A DNA stretch of 64,000 nt from Lederbergia panacisoli (GTDB taxonomy: Bacteria; Bacillota; Bacilli; Bacillales; Bacillaceae_C), in NCBI RefSeq assembly GCF_024626525.1, contig NZ_JANJGU010000001.1:310001-374000 (forward strand), in the 5' to 3' direction. This document shows positions 38,053 to 47,415 of the stretch, in pieces (the stretch's first letter is position 1; each line of letters starts with the position of its first letter). The position numbers and the translations under genes are program-made. The notes beneath the pieces are model-generated. The model was not told the origin of the DNA. It did no database searches and saw only the letters and a list, made by a program, of their open reading frames with translations.

Positions 38053-38187
38053 ATATCGGCATTCACCGAGTCAGATGGCATAAACAAACGCCGCGTCCGC
38101 CAGCAACCGTTGATTTCCGTTCCAGGCGGACGCTTTCCACTCTAATCAACTGGGATATTCTTTTGCTCAAATGGAAAGCCATCCGAC
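38053..38187. repeat. Short composite repeat in the spoIIIAE-AF gap
   Basis: Outer flanks CGAGTCAGATGGC and GCCATCCGAC are inverted repeats and match the flanks at 3252 and 3733. The core, 38109-38150, keeps only GTTGATTTCCGTTCC, GCGGACGCTTTCC and AATCAAC, so it is a deleted version of the GC-rich core. Confidence 0.65.
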
Positions 38188-38580
38188 CATACCCCGTTCC
38201 AAAATACATCACTTTTCTTAAATTCTTAGATTCTTAGGTACAATGAACTTTGTTGCCGTTTTTGCCGGAAACACTTGTATTTTTGAAAATATCACAATAA
38301 CCGCCGGTGAAGGAAATTATTTTCTTACTAACTATAATAGAGATTTTAGTGTTGAAACCACTTGTCATAACACAAAATGATATACTTGGAATCAAGACAG
38401 CATCGATATACCAAAATATGGTATATCCGGTCTTACGCCACTATGATGTGTCAACACATTAACGCTCGTTTTGCTCAATAAAGAGATGAACAGTTGTTTC
38501 TTATCATTCATATTTTTTCTTCACTGACTTCATCTTTTTAAGGATCTTTTTAAAGGGGATGCTGCTTGAATCTGTTGAAG

Positions 38581-38706
38581 GTTGATTGGAGCGAAAGTGC
38601 GAGACTCCTGCGGGATCAGCGGGACAGGTGAGACCCCACAGGCGTTTACGCCGAGGAGGCTCACCACCCGCCCCGCGGAAAGCGAGCAACTGTAGCGGAA
38701 ATCAAC
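38581..38706. repeat. GC-rich GTTGATT element, forward orientation
   Basis: Starts GTTGATTGGAGCG, contains GACTCCTGCGGGA, GGTGAGACCCC and GAGGAGGCTCACC, and ends GCGGAAATCAAC. GGTGAGAC/CTCACC-type segments allow strong internal pairing. It resembles repeats common in Bacillaceae intergenic DNA. Frames across it are not genes. Confidence 0.8.
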
Positions 38707-38798
38707 TAGCACTATCTTGGTATGTAACAATGATTACAAACAACCTTTTTTGAAAAAGTTTTGAAAATGAAAACCAAATCGCCAATAAAGTACAATTC

Positions 38799-38853
38799 TC
38801 AGTATGCTTATTGGAAATTTAGTAAATTTTCGTATCGAAATTCCAAGAGTATA
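38799..38853 (-). terminator. Possible 3' hairpin after spoIIIAE
   Basis: TTGGAAATTT pairs with AAATTCCAA over a 17-base loop, directly after the stop codon. The segment shares CAATTCTCA.TATG and AAATTCC.AGAGTAT with 4033-4088. Confidence 0.35.
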
Positions 38854-38854
38854 T

Positions 38855-40042
38855 CTATCTCACCATCATCGTTATATTTCCTGACGTAATAATAATCGTC
38901 ATGCTAATAAAAAACATAAATGAAACAATAGCTAGGGAAGCGAAGATATACATCACACTTTTACTGACGGCATCTAGACATTCAATGACAGGGCCATCAC
39001 CTAAAGGCTGCATGAGTGCTGCTGAGAGCTTATATATAAGAGAAATAACTAATATTTTTAACGCCGGAAAAGCAGCGATTAATAAGATGAGAGCCACACC
39101 TGCAATACCCACTGTGTTTTTCAGCAGAAGGGATGCATTTAAAACTGTGTCTGCTGCATCTGTAAACATACGCCCTACTACCGGTACAAAATTTCCGGCT
39201 ACAAATTTTGCCGTTCTTATCGCAACCCCGTCTGCAACAGCAGTGGCGGCCCCTTGAATAGAAATAACACCGAGGATAATAGTGATAAATGCTCCGAGAA
39301 TTCCAATGCTGATTTTCTTTAATAAATTTGCAAGCTGAGACACTTTAAATTGTTTGCTTAATGTATTGGCTATACTTAATAATGTAGCTAAAAATAATAA
39401 TGGTAAAACAGCATTTTTTATGACGATACTACTAATATTCACTAAAAATACGAGAATCGGATGGAAGAATGCAGATGTTGCAACACCTCCAGAGGAAGCG
39501 ATTAATGCAAGCAATAATGGCAATAGGGCGAGAATGAATTGACTCATTGAATCAATCGCTTCAATCGCATAATCCGCTGCCACTCGGAAACTATTTAATG
39601 CGATAATAATCAGGACCATGAAAATAATGGAATAAGCCACTTGGCTTACGGCACCTTTTTCAAAAGCACTATGGAGTGATTGTAGAAATACACTTAAGAT
39701 CGTAAGCAGTAAAAGTGATCCTAGTAATTTAATATTGAGGATTATTTCTTGCATAATGAATGAAATGATCCCGTTAACCCAATCTGAAAATGAAAAGGAC
39801 TTGTCCCCTTTTACAAACTCAATGAACGTGCCTCTTTTACCCTCAGGTAAATAGCCGCCGTATTCATGGACGATTGACTCCCAATGTTCAGATAACTCTT
39901 CGAGACCAAGGTCTTCAATATACCGATCTGTAAGCTGGTCGTTCGTTTCGTTTATTTGATTTTCCATATCTTCAGCTGCAGTTGTCATGGCACCAAAAAA
40001 TGAAAAAAAACATATTAATAGAACCTGCAGTCCTCGTCGCAT
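38855..40042 (-). CDS. spoIIIAE: Stage III sporulation protein AE
   Basis: Polytopic mother-cell membrane protein of 395 residues with an N-terminal signal-like segment and seven or more membrane helices from residue 85 on. It belongs to the SpoIIIA channel complex feeding the forespore. ATG 40042 has GGAG eight bases upstream. Last gene of the AA-AE half-operon. Confidence 0.94.
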   Translation of the reverse strand: MRRGLQVLLICFFSFFGAMTTAAEDMENQINETNDQLTDRYIEDLGLEELSEHWESIVHEYGGYLPEGKRGTFIEFVKGDKSFSFSDWVNGIISFIMQEIILNIKLLGSLLLLTILSVFLQSLHSAFEKGAVSQVAYSIIFMVLIIIALNSFRVAADYAIEAIDSMSQFILALLPLLLALIASSGGVATSAFFHPILVFLVNISSIVIKNAVLPLLFLATLLSIANTLSKQFKVSQLANLLKKISIGILGAFITIILGVISIQGAATAVADGVAIRTAKFVAGNFVPVVGRMFTDAADTVLNASLLLKNTVGIAGVALILLIAAFPALKILVISLIYKLSAALMQPLGDGPVIECLDAVSKSVMYIFASLAIVSFMFFISMTIIITSGNITMMVR

Positions 40043-40069
40043 GTCCCCCACTCCGTTCCATCGCTAAGT

Positions 40070-40462
40070 CTAATTAACTGGCATGATATTAATGATAGTC
40101 TCTACTAAAGCCGTCATAATGGGCACTGCTATTGCGAGTATTAAAATTTTTCCAGCTAACTCTACTTTTGCCGCCATAGAGCCGAGACCCGCATCCTTGC
40201 TTATTTGTGCTGTAAATTCAGCAATATAAGCGATGCCGATGATTTTGAGAATTGTTTTAACATATAAAGTGTTGACATTTGCACTGCCTGCTAGATTTTC
40301 AATCATTAAAATGATTTTATGCACCTGATCCACAAGAAATAGAAAGATGCCCGTTCCCGCAAATAACACAAGCAAGAAGGCAAAATTCGGAGTCTGTTCC
40401 TTGATCGCCAGTACTAGAAATGTCGTTATTAGGGCAATCCCCGCAATTTGTAAGATTGCAAT
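40070..40462 (-). CDS. spoIIIAD: Stage III sporulation protein AD, probable ATT start
   Basis: Membrane protein of about 130 residues. Homology to SpoIIIAD begins well before the first ATG-type codon: the frame reads IAILQIAGIALITTFLVLA then KEQTPNFAFLLVLFAG. An in-frame TAG lies five codons upstream, and no ATG, GTG or TTG occurs between it and residue 35. AGGGGG stands eight bases before ATT 40462, which gives the expected length and a 16 bp gap after spoIIIAC. The C-terminal part (TILKIIGIAYIAEF, VELAGKILIL) is typical. Confidence 0.85.
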   Translation of the reverse strand: MAILQIAGIALITTFLVLAIKEQTPNFAFLLVLFAGTGIFLFLVDQVHKIILMIENLAGSANVNTLYVKTILKIIGIAYIAEFTAQISKDAGLGSMAAKVELAGKILILAIAVPIMTALVETIINIMPVN

Positions 40463-40478
40463 AGCGGTTTCCCCCTAT

Positions 40479-40682
40479 CTATTGGAATAAAAAAACAGAC
40501 TTGATTTTCTGAAATAACCCATCTACGATCGACACGACCATAAATAAAATATATATGAACCCGAACAACGTAACCCATTGTGCATATTCTTTTTTACCGA
40601 CTTGATCAAGTATCGTATGGAGAAATGCTACAACGATCCCTACCCCGGCTATTTTGAAGATGATATCTACATCAATGCCCAT
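40479..40682 (-). CDS. spoIIIAC: Stage III sporulation protein AC
   Basis: 67-residue protein with two membrane helices (about 7-27 and 38-60). GGAGG seven bases before ATG 40682 fixes the start. Contiguous with spoIIIAB. Confidence 0.94.
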   Translation of the reverse strand: MGIDVDIIFKIAGVGIVVAFLHTILDQVGKKEYAQWVTLFGFIYILFMVVSIVDGLFQKIKSVFLFQ

Positions 40683-40699
40683 ATCATTTCCTCCTATCA

Positions 40700-41215
40700 C
40701 TACAAAAGCAAAATGATGATAAGCATGCCAGTCAGAACTCCGAGGCTTTTCACCATTTTTTCATACTTTTTTTGCTTTTCGCGAGCATTTTCTTCTTCCC
40801 TTTCCAAGTTGGTGAGGGTTAGCAAAATTTGTTTCTGTTGTAGGTCTCGATCATGTCTTCCTAAATTTTCTCCAAACTGAAGTAATATTTCAAATTCACT
40901 TTGTTTTAATGAAGTAGATTCCCAGATTTCGCTAAGGCTTTCTTCCCATACCGTTTTCACAACGGCATCCTCTTGCATTAATTTTTCGGAAAAAGTTCTA
41001 TAATGGGTCGCAATAGGTTCCGGTATTTGTGCGGATATATTATTTGCCGCCTCCCCAAGTGGGGTGTGACCGTACATAATTTCCGCTTCTAATGTTTCAA
41101 GAGAGTGTCTAAATAATCGTAAATTCTTTGGCCTTTCGCTTAGTTGTTTTGAGAATTCAAAGCCTGCCCACGATGTTGCACCAATAATAAAAATGGCTCC
41201 AATTATTTTAATCAT
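40700..41215 (-). CDS. spoIIIAB: Stage III sporulation protein AB
   Basis: 171 residues, with membrane helices at both ends (about 3-20 and 152-170) and a helical middle resembling GspF-type proteins (ETLEAEIMYGHTPLGEA). ATG 41215 overlaps the end of spoIIIAA. Confidence 0.94.
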   Translation of the reverse strand: MIKIIGAIFIIGATSWAGFEFSKQLSERPKNLRLFRHSLETLEAEIMYGHTPLGEAANNISAQIPEPIATHYRTFSEKLMQEDAVVKTVWEESLSEIWESTSLKQSEFEILLQFGENLGRHDRDLQQKQILLTLTNLEREEENAREKQKKYEKMVKSLGVLTGMLIIILLL

Positions 41216-42143
41216 GAAATACTTTCGCCTTTCCCTTAAGTACCACAGGATCACCATCAGCATTTTTTATTGAAACGGTTGTTCCTGGACCATTACTTCG
41301 AGACAACTCTATGAATCTTCCAAAAACTTTTTGATCAATGATTGGTTTTAATAAAGGCCTTTTACTAATTTCTTCAAAATTATTCCCATGCGTTGTCATC
41401 ATTAATGTAATCCCTGCGTTTACGGCCTCCATGATGGCCATAGTGTCTTCCGCTCTTCCGATTTCGTCTACAATTAGGACGTTAGGGCTCATGGACCTAA
41501 TCATCATCATCATCCCTTCTGCTTTCGGACAAGCATCCAAAACGTCGATTCTAGGACCAAAACAGAGCTGGGGCACTCCATGTACACACCCTGCAATCTC
41601 GGAGCGCTCATCTACAATACCTGTTTTTAATGCAGGAATGCTTTGCTCATATAAACCACTAGAAATGACCCTCGCTATATCTCTTAACAATGTCGTTTTT
41701 CCAGTTTGGGGCGGCCCGATAATCATCGTATTTTCCCACACATGCTGAAACAAATATGGGATGTATTTTTCCGCGGCCCCAATTTTTTCTCTTGCAATCC
41801 GGATATTGAATGATGCTAAATGTCTTATAGCTTTCACCGAGCCATTTTCAAGTATGACCTTCCCTGCCAGACCAACCCGGTGCCCTCCTTCAATGGTGAT
41901 ATAGCCTTTCTTTAATTCTTCATCTAGAGTATAGAAAGAATGATTGGCCAGCTTACTGATGAATTGTTCAGCATCCTCTTTTGTAAATACGTATGGGAGG
42001 AATAGAGGAATGCCATTTGATGCCACTTCAACTTTTCGGTTTATCCTTAATCTAATTTCTTCTACTTCACCCAATTTGTCAGGAGGAAGCTTCATTATCA
42101 ATTCGCAAATACGAGCTGGCAACATTCGAATCACCGCATTCAT
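41208..42143 (-). CDS. spoIIIAA: Stage III sporulation protein AA (ATPase)
   Basis: Secretion-type ATPase of 311 residues powering the SpoIIIA complex. Walker A GPPQTGKT at 143-150, Walker B VLIVDEIG near 215-222. First gene of the operon, behind a probable sigma-E promoter. Confidence 0.95.
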   Translation of the reverse strand: MNAVIRMLPARICELIMKLPPDKLGEVEEIRLRINRKVEVASNGIPLFLPYVFTKEDAEQFISKLANHSFYTLDEELKKGYITIEGGHRVGLAGKVILENGSVKAIRHLASFNIRIAREKIGAAEKYIPYLFQHVWENTMIIGPPQTGKTTLLRDIARVISSGLYEQSIPALKTGIVDERSEIAGCVHGVPQLCFGPRIDVLDACPKAEGMMMMIRSMSPNVLIVDEIGRAEDTMAIMEAVNAGITLMMTTHGNNFEEISKRPLLKPIIDQKVFGRFIELSRSNGPGTTVSIKNADGDPVVLKGKAKVFHD

Positions 42144-42175
42144 CTTGCTATCCTCCCAACATCTTCTCTATCTAA

Positions 42176-42203
42176 TATGTATTCAGCTTGTCTTCAAATA
42201 TGA
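42176..42203 (-). promoter_or_regulatory. Probable sigma-E promoter of spoIIIAA
   Basis: Minus-strand TCATATT (42197-42203), 13 bp, AATACATA (42176-42183), close to the sigma-E consensus, and placed right before the gene. Confidence 0.6.
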
Positions 42204-42222
42204 GAGTAAGGTGAGAAAGCAA

Positions 42223-42255
42223 TAAAAAAAACCGAGGAAAATGATCTTCCTCGGT
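42223..42255 (-). terminator. Terminator of efp
   Basis: Minus-strand ACCGAGGAA / TTCCTCGGT, then eight T. Confidence 0.92.
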
Positions 42256-42271
42256 AGGTTTCTTATATTAT

Positions 42272-42829
42272 TTATGCTCTAGACACATATGATCCGTCTG
42301 ACGTATTAATGACAAGTTTATCGCCTGCATTGACGAAAAATGGCACTTGTACGACTAAGCCCGTTTCCATTTTTGCTGGTTTGGATCCACCTGATGCGGT
42401 ATCTCCTTTAATCCCCGGGTCTGTTTCAATGACTTCAAGCTCCACAGTATTTGGCAATTCAACACCTAGCGTTTCACCATTATACATTATGATATGAACT
42501 TGCATATTTTCTTGTAAAAACTTCAATTCGTACTCAATTTGGGATGCGGGCAACTCAATTTGTTCATACGAATTGCTGTCCATAAATACATGCGTATTAC
42601 CGGTAGCATATAAATATTGCATCGTTTTATTATCGATTTGAGCTCTTTCTACTTTTTCACCAGCTCTAAATGTTTTTTCTTGAATTGCTCCTGTCCGCAG
42701 ATTTCTTAATTTAGATCTGACGAATGCAGCCCCTTTTCCCGGTTTGACATGTTGGAAATCCATAACACGCCAAATCCCTCCGTCTGTTTCAATCGTAAGT
42801 CCTGTTCGAAATTCGTTTACTGAAATCAT
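42272..42829 (-). CDS. efp: Translation elongation factor P
   Basis: Rescues ribosomes at polyproline stretches. 185 residues in three domains; Lys32 at the tip loop (KPGKGAAF) is the position modified in Bacillus. The C-terminal signature [17 protein letters not shown] is intact. Last gene of aroQ-papA-efp. Confidence 0.97.
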   Translation of the reverse strand: MISVNEFRTGLTIETDGGIWRVMDFQHVKPGKGAAFVRSKLRNLRTGAIQEKTFRAGEKVERAQIDNKTMQYLYATGNTHVFMDSNSYEQIELPASQIEYELKFLQENMQVHIIMYNGETLGVELPNTVELEVIETDPGIKGDTASGGSKPAKMETGLVVQVPFFVNAGDKLVINTSDGSYVSRA

Positions 42830-42852
42830 TTGTATTCCTCCTAAAAATTCCC

Positions 42853-43914
42853 TTATAAAATAATTAATTCTTTTGTTGAGTGTGTCAACGTTTCATTTCC
42901 TGTTTCTGTTATTAACGTATCATCCTCAATCCGTACTCCACCAATGCCCGGTAAATAAATGCCCGGTTCCACAGTTACAACCATACCTGGCACAAGCTTC
43001 GTTTCTGAACGAATTGATAATCCAGGTCCTTCATGAACCTCAAGACCAATTCCATGACCTAAGGAATGGCCAAAGTTCTCTCCATAACCATTTTCCGTAA
43101 TATAGTCTCTTGCAATAGCATCCGCTTCAATACCAGTCATGCCCGGTTTTATTTGCTCCATTGCCTTTAATTGGGCATTAAGAGTGATATTATATATTTC
43201 CTTTAATTTTTCAGATGGCTCTCCAACCGCTACGGTTCGGGTTATATCTGATATATACCCTTTATGGAGGGCACCGTAATCCATCGTTACGAAATCACCA
43301 TTTTCTATAACCTTTTCACTCGCCACCCCATGTGGTAAAGCAGCCCTCCAGCCAGATGCCACAATAATATCAAAGGAGGACGAAATTGCACCACACTTAC
43401 GCATAAAAAACTCTAACTCATTCGCAACTTCCAATTCCGTTTTACCTGGTTTTATAAAATCAAGGATATGCTTAAATGCCGCATCCGCAATGTCTGCAGC
43501 TTCCTTTAATATTCCAATTTCATGAGGATCTTTTATTAATCTTAGATCTTCGATGACATTCGAAATAGGAATAAGTTCAGCCTCAAGCACTTCCTCATAC
43601 TCTTTCCATATAGAAAAAGGCATATGATCCTGCTCAAAACCAAGCCTTTTAATTCCTAACTCTTTTACTTTTTCAGCTACTTCTTTACTAATTGGACCTG
43701 CATGTTTTACAATCTCGTATCCTTCCGCTTGCTTAGCGGCTTGTTCCGTATAACGAAAATCTGTAATAAAAAGAGCCCGTTCCCCTGAAATAAGGGCTAC
43801 ACCCGCAGTACCAGTGAAATTAGTCATATAGCGGCGATTATATGTACTTGTAATTAGAAAACCATCAATATCAGATTTCTTAAATTTCTCACGCAGTTTC
43901 TCTATTTTCCCCAC
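42853..43914 (-). CDS. papA: Xaa-Pro aminopeptidase-like M24 peptidase (PapA/YqhT)
   Basis: Pita-bread metallopeptidase, 353 residues. Metal ligands lie in [17 protein letters not shown] (two Asp), [14 protein letters not shown] (His), TVEPGIY (Glu) and VRIEDD (Glu). The GTG start overlaps the aroQ stop by one base. Proline peptides are the likely substrate, fitting its pairing with EF-P. Confidence 0.93.
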   Translation of the reverse strand: MGKIEKLREKFKKSDIDGFLITSTYNRRYMTNFTGTAGVALISGERALFITDFRYTEQAAKQAEGYEIVKHAGPISKEVAEKVKELGIKRLGFEQDHMPFSIWKEYEEVLEAELIPISNVIEDLRLIKDPHEIGILKEAADIADAAFKHILDFIKPGKTELEVANELEFFMRKCGAISSSFDIIVASGWRAALPHGVASEKVIENGDFVTMDYGALHKGYISDITRTVAVGEPSEKLKEIYNITLNAQLKAMEQIKPGMTGIEADAIARDYITENGYGENFGHSLGHGIGLEVHEGPGLSIRSETKLVPGMVVTVEPGIYLPGIGGVRIEDDTLITETGNETLTHSTKELIIL

Positions 43915-44360
43915 TATACCTCTCTCCCTTTTACGTATTCTTTCATTGCATGCAGCGCCATTTCATAGCCGTAAAATCCAAATCCAGCAATTTGTCCAAT
44001 TGAGACAGGAGCTGTGACAGAATGTTTTCTAAACTCCTCTCTTGCGTGTACGTTGGAAATATGAACTTCAATGACAGGAAGATCAATCGATGCTATCCCA
44101 TCCCTAAGAGCTATACTGTAATGGGTAAAGGCACCTGGGTTTATTATAATTCCCTGGAAGCCATTTTCACCTGCTTGATGAATTTCATCCAGTAATGCTC
44201 CTTCGTAATTGGATTGGAAACATTTTATTTCCATCCCTAATTTTCCACCAGCATTTTTAATACTTTTCTCGAGTTCTGCAAGCGAATTTTTCCCATATAT
44301 TCCTGGCTCACGCAACCCGAGCATGTTTAAATTCGGACCATTTAATACGAGAATTTTCAC
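43914..44360 (-). CDS. aroQ: 3-dehydroquinate dehydratase, type II
   Basis: Shikimate pathway enzyme, 148 residues. NGPNLNMLG and GIYG with catalytic Tyr, NPGAFTHYS and EVHISN with catalytic His match the type II family. GTG start. B. subtilis counterpart yqhS. Shikimate kinase (aroK) lies separately near 59.3 kb. Confidence 0.96.
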   Translation of the reverse strand: MKILVLNGPNLNMLGLREPGIYGKNSLAELEKSIKNAGGKLGMEIKCFQSNYEGALLDEIHQAGENGFQGIIINPGAFTHYSIALRDGIASIDLPVIEVHISNVHAREEFRKHSVTAPVSIGQIAGFGFYGYEMALHAMKEYVKGREV

Positions 44361-44438
44361 GAATGACTCACGCCCTAGTCAAGAATGATTACTAGAACAT
44401 TCTACCATAAATATATGATTTTCAACTAGGTATAGTTG

Positions 44439-44933
44439 TCAATGTTTTTGTTCTACTTTACTCCATAACAATTGTTCTCCATACTCATACGAGATAGAGT
44501 AGCCAATGAATAGACCATATATAAGAAAAAAACAAAGCTCCGTTGCAATCGTAATAAATGGATAATGGAACATCCATTTCACTCCGGGAATCATTGGGTA
44601 TAGCGCTAAATATATTAGGGCAAAAATCACTACACCATAAAGCGCCCCCCATATAAGTGACTTTTGTTTTCTTAATACCATATAGTAAACGAGCGCAATT
44701 ACAATGGATAATAATCCATAAAATAATGCCGGTACAACAAATCCAAGCCAGCCATCAATCCATTTCCCGGTAAATGGTGTTAAAATAACTTTAGGACTTA
44801 TTTCCGTAAAGTTAAAGTAATGTGCAAAAAAGCCAAATAGCGTCCCAAATAGACCCGCGATAAAACCAGTAATACATGCTAATTGCAAAACAGACATTTG
44901 GTATTTCTCGACGGCTTCTTTTTCTTTTTCCAT
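44439..44933 (-). CDS. yqhR: YqhR family membrane protein
   Basis: 164 residues with four predicted membrane helices (about 14-35, 57-78, 88-107, 125-145). Function unknown. GGAGGTGG lies five bases before ATG 44933. Its place between aroQ and divergent yqhQ matches B. subtilis. Confidence 0.85.
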   Translation of the reverse strand: MEKEKEAVEKYQMSVLQLACITGFIAGLFGTLFGFFAHYFNFTEISPKVILTPFTGKWIDGWLGFVVPALFYGLLSIVIALVYYMVLRKQKSLIWGALYGVVIFALIYLALYPMIPGVKWMFHYPFITIATELCFFLIYGLFIGYSISYEYGEQLLWSKVEQKH

Positions 44934-45063
44934 TATTTCCACCTCCATCTTTATCATGTCCCTGGATTGCATCATTTGTGCATAAATTATTTTATCTGGT
45001 GAATTTCCTATTATTTTAGTAAGATGAATATATATTTAAAATCCAATAAGTTGGTGACAAGCT

Positions 45064-46008
45064 ATGAAAAACACAAGTAAACCTGCTTATGGTGGGCAGG
45101 CTGTAGTCGAAGGAGTCATGTTCGGCGGTAAACATCAAACCGTGACCGCTATCCGCCGTAAAGATCAAACGATTGAATATTTTTATTTACCAAGAAAATC
45201 AAGGCCTGTTCTTCAAACATTGAAAAAAATTCCATTTCTCCGTGGGATTGTTGCCATCATTGAAGCAAGTGCAAACGGAGCCCAGCATTTAACATTTTCG
45301 ACGGATCGTTACGATGTAGACCCGATTGATGATGAAAAAGTAAATGAAGAAAAAATGTCAAAAACGACATTAGTATTGAGTGTTGCAGTCCTAGGAGTTC
45401 TATCCTTTCTTTTTTCAAAGTTTATTTTCACCCTGGTGCCTGTCTTTCTAGCGGCTTTATTTAAACCTATCATCCCTGGTGATACAGCCCAAATATTAAT
45501 TGAAGGACTTTTTAAGTTAATTCTTTTGCTTTCCTATATTTATTTTATCTCGATGACTCCACTTATTAAGCGCGTATTTCAATATCACGGAGCTGAGCAT
45601 AAGGTCATAAACGCATATGAAAATAATCTTGAATTGACGGTTGAAAATGTTCAATCGATGTCAAGACTTCATTATCGGTGCGGAAGCAGTTTTATTCTTT
45701 TTACTGTCGTTGTAGGTGTGATTATTTACATGTTTTTCGAAGTCGATCCGCTGTGGGTACGAATATTAAATCGACTGGCTCTCATTCCTGTTGTGTTAGG
45801 TGTATCTTTTGAAGTTTTACAGCTAACTAATAAAATGCGTAATATCCCTGTTCTAAAGTGGCTCGGATATCCGGGACTCTGGCTGCAGCTTCTTACAACA
45901 AAAGAACCGAACGATGAACAAGTAGAAGTTGCGCTCGCCTCGTTTAAGGAATTATTAAAAGTGGAAAAGCAAAGTAAAGACAATATAGAAATAGAGAAAA
46001 TCGTTTAA
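45064..46008 (+). CDS. yqhQ: DUF1385 membrane protein YqhQ
   Basis: 314 residues, N-terminal GGQAVVEGVMFGGKH and RG(I/V)V signature of DUF1385, four or so membrane helices from residue 100 on, and the conserved YHGAEHKVINAYE segment, which could bind metal. Function unknown. Begins the short plus-strand pair yqhQ-yqhP. Confidence 0.92.
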   Translation: MKNTSKPAYGGQAVVEGVMFGGKHQTVTAIRRKDQTIEYFYLPRKSRPVLQTLKKIPFLRGIVAIIEASANGAQHLTFSTDRYDVDPIDDEKVNEEKMSKTTLVLSVAVLGVLSFLFSKFIFTLVPVFLAALFKPIIPGDTAQILIEGLFKLILLLSYIYFISMTPLIKRVFQYHGAEHKVINAYENNLELTVENVQSMSRLHYRCGSSFILFTVVVGVIIYMFFEVDPLWVRILNRLALIPVVLGVSFEVLQLTNKMRNIPVLKWLGYPGLWLQLLTTKEPNDEQVEVALASFKELLKVEKQSKDNIEIEKIV

Positions 46009-46069
46009 TAGAGTATATACTTAGTTCTTTTTGGGAAAAATGGACATTACTCCCGAGGAGGTGGCGCTC

Positions 46070-46414
46070 TTGAAAGTACGTAATTGGATGGTAGGAATCA
46101 TTGCTCTAATGGCAATAATTGGACTGGGATCATATATTTTTAACAATCCAACAGGATTATTTCGACAAATTTTTATTATGGGGCTCATCGCTTGTGCTAT
46201 CTATTTTATTTATCGAGTTTGGGCAGGAAGAAAACCTGAACAACGTGAAAATAGATCATTTGCCAAGGCTGCAAAACTTTCGAAAAAGCGTAATCGCGTC
46301 TCGCATCAAGCTAGTAGTCAGATTCGAAAAAAGCCGCTTCGCAAAAGATCTGCTGCACATTTAACTGTGATTGATGGCAAAAAAAGCAAGAAAAAAGACC
46401 GAGCTATTTTTTAG
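46070..46414 (+). CDS. yqhP: YqhP (SA1362-like) membrane protein
   Basis: 114 residues: two hydrophobic segments (about 7-25 and 31-50) and a strongly basic tail. TTG 46070 is chosen because GGAGG lies eight bases upstream; the ATG at 46031 has no such site. Function unknown; follows yqhQ by 60 bp. Confidence 0.75.
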   Translation: MKVRNWMVGIIALMAIIGLGSYIFNNPTGLFRQIFIMGLIACAIYFIYRVWAGRKPEQRENRSFAKAAKLSKKRNRVSHQASSQIRKKPLRKRSAAHLTVIDGKKSKKKDRAIF

Positions 46415-46417
46415 GCT

Positions 46418-47302
46418 TTAGTACGTCCACTTCTGTAAAAATTGCTTTGTCCTAAGACGTCCTTTTTCAATAAGGGCGTGTTTTTTTTCTTCGGATATAG
46501 AAAATTCAGATGAAAAGCTTTCATTGATTGGGATGAAAACAATATCCTTTTCATGTTTTCGGGAAATATATCTTGCATCATGTGCATCTTTCATTGTACT
46601 AAATAATGCTTCAAATAATGATAGACCGTTTTTTATTTTCCTTTTTGGCTGCTCCTCCATATTGTAGCTAAGCTTTATGCCTAGTACTGGACGCGGCCTT
46701 TTTTTGTTTTCATTTTCAAATAGCCACAGTGGAAAATTGCTAAGAAGTCCACCATCAACGATAATATTTTCTCCTGATAAGGAACGTAATTTGATTGGCT
46801 CGAAAAAAAATGGAATTCCACAACTCATGCGAATGGCCCTTGCGACAGGAAATGTCTCCTTTGGGATACCGTAGCTTTCTAAATCATCGGGCAGGATAAT
46901 CAGCCTCCCTGTTGAGAGATCTGACGCAATTAATCTCAGTTTTCCCGGCGGCAAATCTTTAAATGTATAAACACCTTTATCTGCCATTTTTTTTCCGAGC
47001 CATTCTTCTAACTCATCTCCTTTATACATGCCCATTCTCCAATAAAGCAAGAGCCATTTGGCGATTGCAAAAGGTAAAAGAGTCGTACGTTGATCTAAAA
47101 ATATTTTCATATCCGTTTCATCCATAAGAACTTCTATTTCCTTACTCGAATAACCCGCAGCGATAAATGCAGCCATGATGGCACCCGCACTTGTTCCTGC
47201 CAATCTTTTAAAAGTAAATCCTTGCTCCTCTAATACTTCATACGCCCCTATTAAGGCAAGACCCTTAATTCCTCCTCCAGAAAACACGCCATCGATATTC
47301 AT
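46418..47302 (-). CDS. yqhO: Patatin-like phospholipase (YqhO)
   Basis: 294 residues. Oxyanion hole GGGIKG, nucleophile elbow GTSAG near 38-42 and the Asp of the dyad in VDGGLLSN. Presumed lipid acyl hydrolase in the cytosol. ATG 47302 follows GGAGGAG; GTG 47311 would touch it. The stop nearly meets that of convergent yqhP. Confidence 0.92.
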   Translation of the reverse strand: MNIDGVFSGGGIKGLALIGAYEVLEEQGFTFKRLAGTSAGAIMAAFIAAGYSSKEIEVLMDETDMKIFLDQRTTLLPFAIAKWLLLYWRMGMYKGDELEEWLGKKMADKGVYTFKDLPPGKLRLIASDLSTGRLIILPDDLESYGIPKETFPVARAIRMSCGIPFFFEPIKLRSLSGENIIVDGGLLSNFPLWLFENENKKRPRPVLGIKLSYNMEEQPKRKIKNGLSLFEALFSTMKDAHDARYISRKHEKDIVFIPINESFSSEFSISEEKKHALIEKGRLRTKQFLQKWTY

Positions 47303-47367
47303 GCTACCCACTCCTCCAAAAGGTCCTTATTTATCTTTAGGAAAAAGAAGCGGGAATTAGAACAAAA

Positions 47368-47400
47368 AACAGGCTTCCCGCATAATGGGATAACCTGTTT
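47368..47400 (-). terminator. Terminator of the ribonucleotide reductase gene
   Basis: ACAGG.TT.CCC pairs with GGG.TAA.CCTGT, with T runs on both strands. Confidence 0.8.
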
Positions 47401-47415
47401 TTTAAAATTAATTTA

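Noticed and set aside
38390-38513. Minus-strand frame of 39 codons near 38.5 kb
   Set aside because: No ribosome binding site and no similarity that I recognise; probably chance.
38504-38730. Reading frames of 61-66 codons on the minus strand
   Set aside because: They fall in the GC-rich repeat, have odd composition and no plausible ribosome binding site or family.
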